This document shows positions 12,093 through 15,065 of a stretch of 15,065 bases of DNA, piece by piece; position 1 is the first letter of the stretch, and each line of letters starts with the position of its first letter. The stretch lies in the NCBI GenBank assembly GCA_017577345.1, contig PITX01000009.1, positions 1 through 15,065 on the forward strand. The letters run 5' to 3'. Source of the stretch: Clostridiales bacterium (GTDB lineage Bacteria; Bacillota; Clostridia; Oscillospirales; Oscillospiraceae). The notes under the pieces were generated by a model, which saw only the letters and a list, made by a program, of their open reading frames with translations, made no database searches and was not told the origin of the DNA. The translations under genes were made by a program, and so were the position numbers.

Positions 12093-15065
12093 ATGAAAAA
12101 GTTCAAGAGCGTTCTTGCAATGCTCCTTGCACTGATCATGCTCCTGTCCTGCGTGGCATCTGCCTTTGCAGCAACGGATAAGACCGGCGCAGAAGATATT
12201 GCAGAAACCGAAAAGCCTGCGGCTACCATCCGGCAGCTCAAGGGCTACAAGAGCGAGAGCTTCCTCAGAAGCAACTCTTACAAGTACGCTGCAGATGAGA
12301 CTGTTCGTGCGATCGTGATCCTGTCCGGCGATCCGGAAGCGGATGTTGCCGAGAGAGGCACGCAGAGAGCGATCAATCAGCGTTCCAGACTGCTGAAGCA
12401 GCATGAAGGCGTACGCAAGGGCATGAGTGGTATCAAGTATGAGCTTGCGCATGAATTTACTGCACTGACCAACGGCTTCTCCTGCGATGTCGCCTACGGC
12501 GATCTGGATCAGATCGCTGCACTCGACGGCGTAGAAGCGGTCTACATTGCCAACCGCTATGCTTCCCCCGAGCTGGTGAAGGAGAAGGAAACCAGAATGG
12601 CTTCCTCCAACGCTTTCTTTACCGGCATTGACGACACATACAGCTACTACGGCGCAGACGGCACCGGCATGGTCATCGCAGTGCTGGATACCGGTCTGAA
12701 CACCACGCACGAGGCATTTGCCGATGCAGACGGCAACTGTGCGACCTACGGCGTTCTGACGAAAGAGGACATCAGTGCTGCGGCAGCTCCCGGCGTGTAC
12801 ATCAATGCAAAGGTCCCGTTTGCATACGACTATGCAGACCTTGACAAGGATGTCACCGACCATAACGGTCACGGCACCCATGTTTCCGGCATTGCGACCG
12901 GCTGTGCTTACGATGCAGCTGAGGGCGCATATACCTTCCTCGGTGCGGCTTCCGGCGCACAGCTGCTCTCCATGAAGATCTTCCATGATGATGAAGGCGG
13001 CACGAGCAGTGATATTTACTTCGCAGCACTGGAAGACGCATACCGTCTCGGCGCAGATGTCATCAATATGTCCATCGGCTCCCAGAATGGCTTTACCTAT
13101 GACAGCGAGCTTGAGACCGTCGTTTTCGGCAATATCTACCTGCGCCTTGCGAACTCCGGCATCGTTCTGAGCGTTGCCGGCGGCAACGAGTACTCCATGG
13201 CGGAAAATTCTGCGATGGGTTATATCGGTCCGGAATATCAGGACTACGGCACGATCGGCTCTCCCGCCACATACGAGGGCAATGTTTCCGTGGCTTCTCT
13301 TGAGAACTATATCTATCCGTCCTATGTTCTGATCACGGATGCAGGCAGCTTCGGCTACACCGACTCCTCCGAAGACGGTCTGTGGATGAACACCTTCGGC
13401 GGCAAGACCGCAGATTATGTTGTTGTCCCCAATCCCGAAGACCCGACCGCGATTTCCTTCGGCCATGAGGAAGATTATGACGGCGTTGATGTAGCGGGTA
13501 AGATCGCCGTCATCCAGCGCGGTGACATCACCTTCGAGGAGAAGGTCGAATTTGCCGCTAACGCAGGCGCGATCGGCTGTATCGTTATCAACAACGATGC
13601 GGGCGTGATCTCTATGAAGATCGAGACCTTCGAGATCCCGGCGGTTTCTACGGAAATGTCTGCTGCGGACTACTTCCTGAATGCGAGCGAGACGAAGGTC
13701 GAGACTTCTACCGAAAAGGAATACATAGAAAATGCCAATGCAGGTCTGATGAGCGACTTCTCCAACTGGGGCACCTCTCCGATGCTCACGCTGGATCCCG
13801 CCATTACTTCCGTCGGCGGTCAGGTCTATTCCTCCGTGCAAACCGGCGATGCAGACTATGATGTTTACAGCGGCACCTCCATGGCAACACCGAACTTCGC
13901 AGGCACGATCGCAACCGTGATGCAGTATCTCGGCGAAGTCTACGGTCTGGAGAAGAAAGACCGTGCAGATGCGGCGCTTGCACTGCTCGAAAGCACTGCG
14001 GAGATCCGGTACGATGAGTACGGCTATCCGTACTCTCCGAGAAAGCAGGGCGCAGGTCTTGCCAATGCCTGCTACGCACTGCACACAATGGACAAGTCCG
14101 GCTACATCCTCAACCCGCTGCAGGAGCTGGGTGACGATGCAAAGCGTACCGGTCATTATACATTTGACCTTGATCTGGTCAATGACAGCACATGGGAACG
14201 GTTTTATCTGCCGGAGACTTACCTGATGTACGACCATGTCGATGACTACTACGAAGGCACTGAAGATGAGCCTCTGTACATCAACGATCTGCGCAGCGAT
14301 TGCCTCTACTACGGCAATGAAGGCTATGCTGAAGTAACATATGAGATCGGCGGTGCTGATGTTGCTGACGGCTTTACCCTGAATGCAGGCGAGAGCGTCA
14401 GCGTGAAGGTCGATATCCGGCTCGACAAGGAAATCATGGATTACTTTGACGAGCAGTTCATTAACGGCAACTATGTCGAGGGCTATGTAATTTTCAACGA
14501 TATTAAGACCGATGAAGGCGAGCTTGTCTACTTCGATGAAGAAGACAATGCTTACAAGCTTGATGAGGTTGGCGCGTACCTGCTCGACGGCGAGACCTAC
14601 GAGCCGATCCTTGACGGCGGCGAAAAGACCTATTACGAAGGCGATGCGGAAGACCTCGGCCTGTATGTTTACAGCAGCACCCATGCCACCCTGCTTGCCT
14701 ACTACGGCGACTGGACGGACGGCGACATTCTGGAAGCTGCCGATTTCCGTGACCTGATCGATGCAGAGTACTTTGTCAACACCACAGAAGCAGACGATGA
14801 AGGCTACACCTATGCCGACTACGGCTACACCGGTGCTGACCTGCTCGAATTCTACACCAGCCCGAACATGGCATACAGCGCGATCATGTTCTTCGGTGAG
14901 CCGTATGATCGGGTCTGGTATCTGGGCGACAACCTGTTTGACTATGTCCCGTTCTATGAGGAGCATGTCTCCATCACCACGGATGCTGCCGACGGCGACG
15001 GCTACTACGCAAACGGCTTCTATCTGGAGCCGTATCAGCTCCGTAACTGCCGCAACCTCATTATG
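12093..15065 (+). CDS. Secreted subtilisin-like serine protease (S8, lactocepin/C5a-peptidase-like), C-terminally open at the window edge
   Basis: 991 codons without a stop; the gene continues past the right edge. AAAAGGGGA lies before the ATG at 12093. Domains in order: signal peptide (1-26, charged MKKFK, hydrophobic core, likely cut after AFA; LLSC at 17-20 also resembles a lipobox); an I9-type propeptide (about 70-160); and the S8 catalytic domain with Asp199 (VLDTG), His260 (GHGTHVSG), oxyanion Asn365 (GGNE) and Ser596 (GTSMATP). The catalytic domain is interrupted by a PA domain (about 425-540, with GKIAVIQRG...A..AGAIG) between Asn and Ser. From about 670 on there is an acidic Fn3-like region (VSVKVDIRL... 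NGNYVEGYV) as in lactocepins. All four key residues are intact, so an active extracellular endopeptidase is expected, for protein use as nutrient or surface processing. Total length and cell-wall anchor cannot be seen. It stands alone after a terminator, with its own leader. Confidence 0.92.
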   Translation, partial: MKKFKSVLAMLLALIMLLSCVASAFAATDKTGAEDIAETEKPAATIRQLKGYKSESFLRSNSYKYAADETVRAIVILSGDPEADVAERGTQRAINQRSRLLKQHEGVRKGMSGIKYELAHEFTALTNGFSCDVAYGDLDQIAALDGVEAVYIANRYASPELVKEKETRMASSNAFFTGIDDTYSYYGADGTGMVIAVLDTGLNTTHEAFADADGNCATYGVLTKEDISAAAAPGVYINAKVPFAYDYADLDKDVTDHNGHGTHVSGIATGCAYDAAEGAYTFLGAASGAQLLSMKIFHDDEGGTSSDIYFAALEDAYRLGADVINMSIGSQNGFTYDSELETVVFGNIYLRLANSGIVLSVAGGNEYSMAENSAMGYIGPEYQDYGTIGSPATYEGNVSVASLENYIYPSYVLITDAGSFGYTDSSEDGLWMNTFGGKTADYVVVPNPEDPTAISFGHEEDYDGVDVAGKIAVIQRGDITFEEKVEFAANAGAIGCIVINNDAGVISMKIETFEIPAVSTEMSAADYFLNASETKVETSTEKEYIENANAGLMSDFSNWGTSPMLTLDPAITSVGGQVYSSVQTGDADYDVYSGTSMATPNFAGTIATVMQYLGEVYGLEKKDRADAALALLESTAEIRYDEYGYPYSPRKQGAGLANACYALHTMDKSGYILNPLQELGDDAKRTGHYTFDLDLVNDSTWERFYLPETYLMYDHVDDYYEGTEDEPLYINDLRSDCLYYGNEGYAEVTYEIGGADVADGFTLNAGESVSVKVDIRLDKEIMDYFDEQFINGNYVEGYVIFNDIKTDEGELVYFDEEDNAYKLDEVGAYLLDGETYEPILDGGEKTYYEGDAEDLGLYVYSSTHATLLAYYGDWTDGDILEAADFRDLIDAEYFVNTTEADDEGYTYADYGYTGADLLEFYTSPNMAYSAIMFFGEPYDRVWYLGDNLFDYVPFYEEHVSITTDAADGDGYYANGFYLEPYQLRNCRNLIM

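Noticed and set aside
11817..14966. A minus-strand open frame of more than 1000 codons opposite the subtilase gene.
   Set aside because: The plus strand encodes a complete S8 protease with signal peptide, intact triad and its own leader. The minus frame is open because the coding strand uses almost no codons that read as stops in reverse; it matches no family and has no ribosome binding site.
1..15065. Mobile element, prophage, CRISPR array, toxin-antitoxin or defence island.
   Set aside because: No transposase, integrase, terminal repeats, spacer-repeat pattern or known defence genes were seen on either strand. The TIGR04255 gene alone does not justify such a call.

Overview
The window reads as a chromosomal housekeeping region of a Gram-positive anaerobe, most likely a gut-type member of the Clostridia (Oscillospiraceae-like). 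The grounds are the gene families (TrmK next to a Nif3-family protein, YebC, YugP-type zinc peptidase, TIGR04255, methionine gamma-lyase-like 'aluminium resistance' protein, lactocepin-like subtilase), strong AGGAGG-type ribosome binding sites, TGn-extended -10 promoters, and moderately GC-rich coding sequence. The genus cannot be fixed from this sequence alone. No transposase, integrase, phage gene, CRISPR array, rRNA or tRNA was seen.

Layout. (1) 1-204, minus: the N-terminal end of a D-aminoacylase-type amidohydrolase. It is divergent from (2) 336-2084, plus: a DUF1858 redox-disulfide protein, trmK (tRNA m1A22 methyltransferase) and a Nif3-like protein, with trmK and the Nif3 gene overlapping by 17 bases. 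(3) 2155-2892, plus: a YebC/PmpR-family protein behind its own promoter, ending in a bidirectional terminator shared with (4) 2926-7214, minus: a tightly overlapped four-gene operon read PAP2 phosphatase > membrane-anchored alpha/beta hydrolase > dUTPase > YgiQ-type radical SAM protein. (5) 7364-8898, plus: a TIGR04255 protein and a YugP-like membrane zinc metallopeptidase, divergent from block 4 and closed by a second bidirectional terminator. (6) 8926-9513, minus: a MocA-like nucleotidyltransferase. (7) 9670-11877, plus: a PLP-dependent methionine gamma-lyase-like protein and an EamA/DMT transporter three bases apart, then a terminator. (8) 12093-15065, plus: a large secreted subtilisin-like protease that is still open at the right edge.

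The genes do not form one obvious pathway. The plausible functional pairings are trmK/Nif3 (a conserved Firmicutes neighbourhood), the overlapped PAP2-hydrolase-dut-ygiQ operon (genes that must share transcription but have no established common role), TIGR04255/YugP, and lyase/transporter (sulfur amino acid turnover plus metabolite transport, inferred). Every intergenic space is shorter than 220 bases. Most have readable sigma-A-type promoters, and two divergent ones have inverted repeats whose arms coincide with both -35 boxes.

I did not find a convincing new multi-gene system. The items most worth a second look are the hairpin in the probable 5' leader of the subtilase gene, the promoter-overlapping inverted repeats and recurrent CGGTTG box, trmK lacking a ribosome binding site behind a hairpin, and the uncharacterised TIGR04255/YugP pair.
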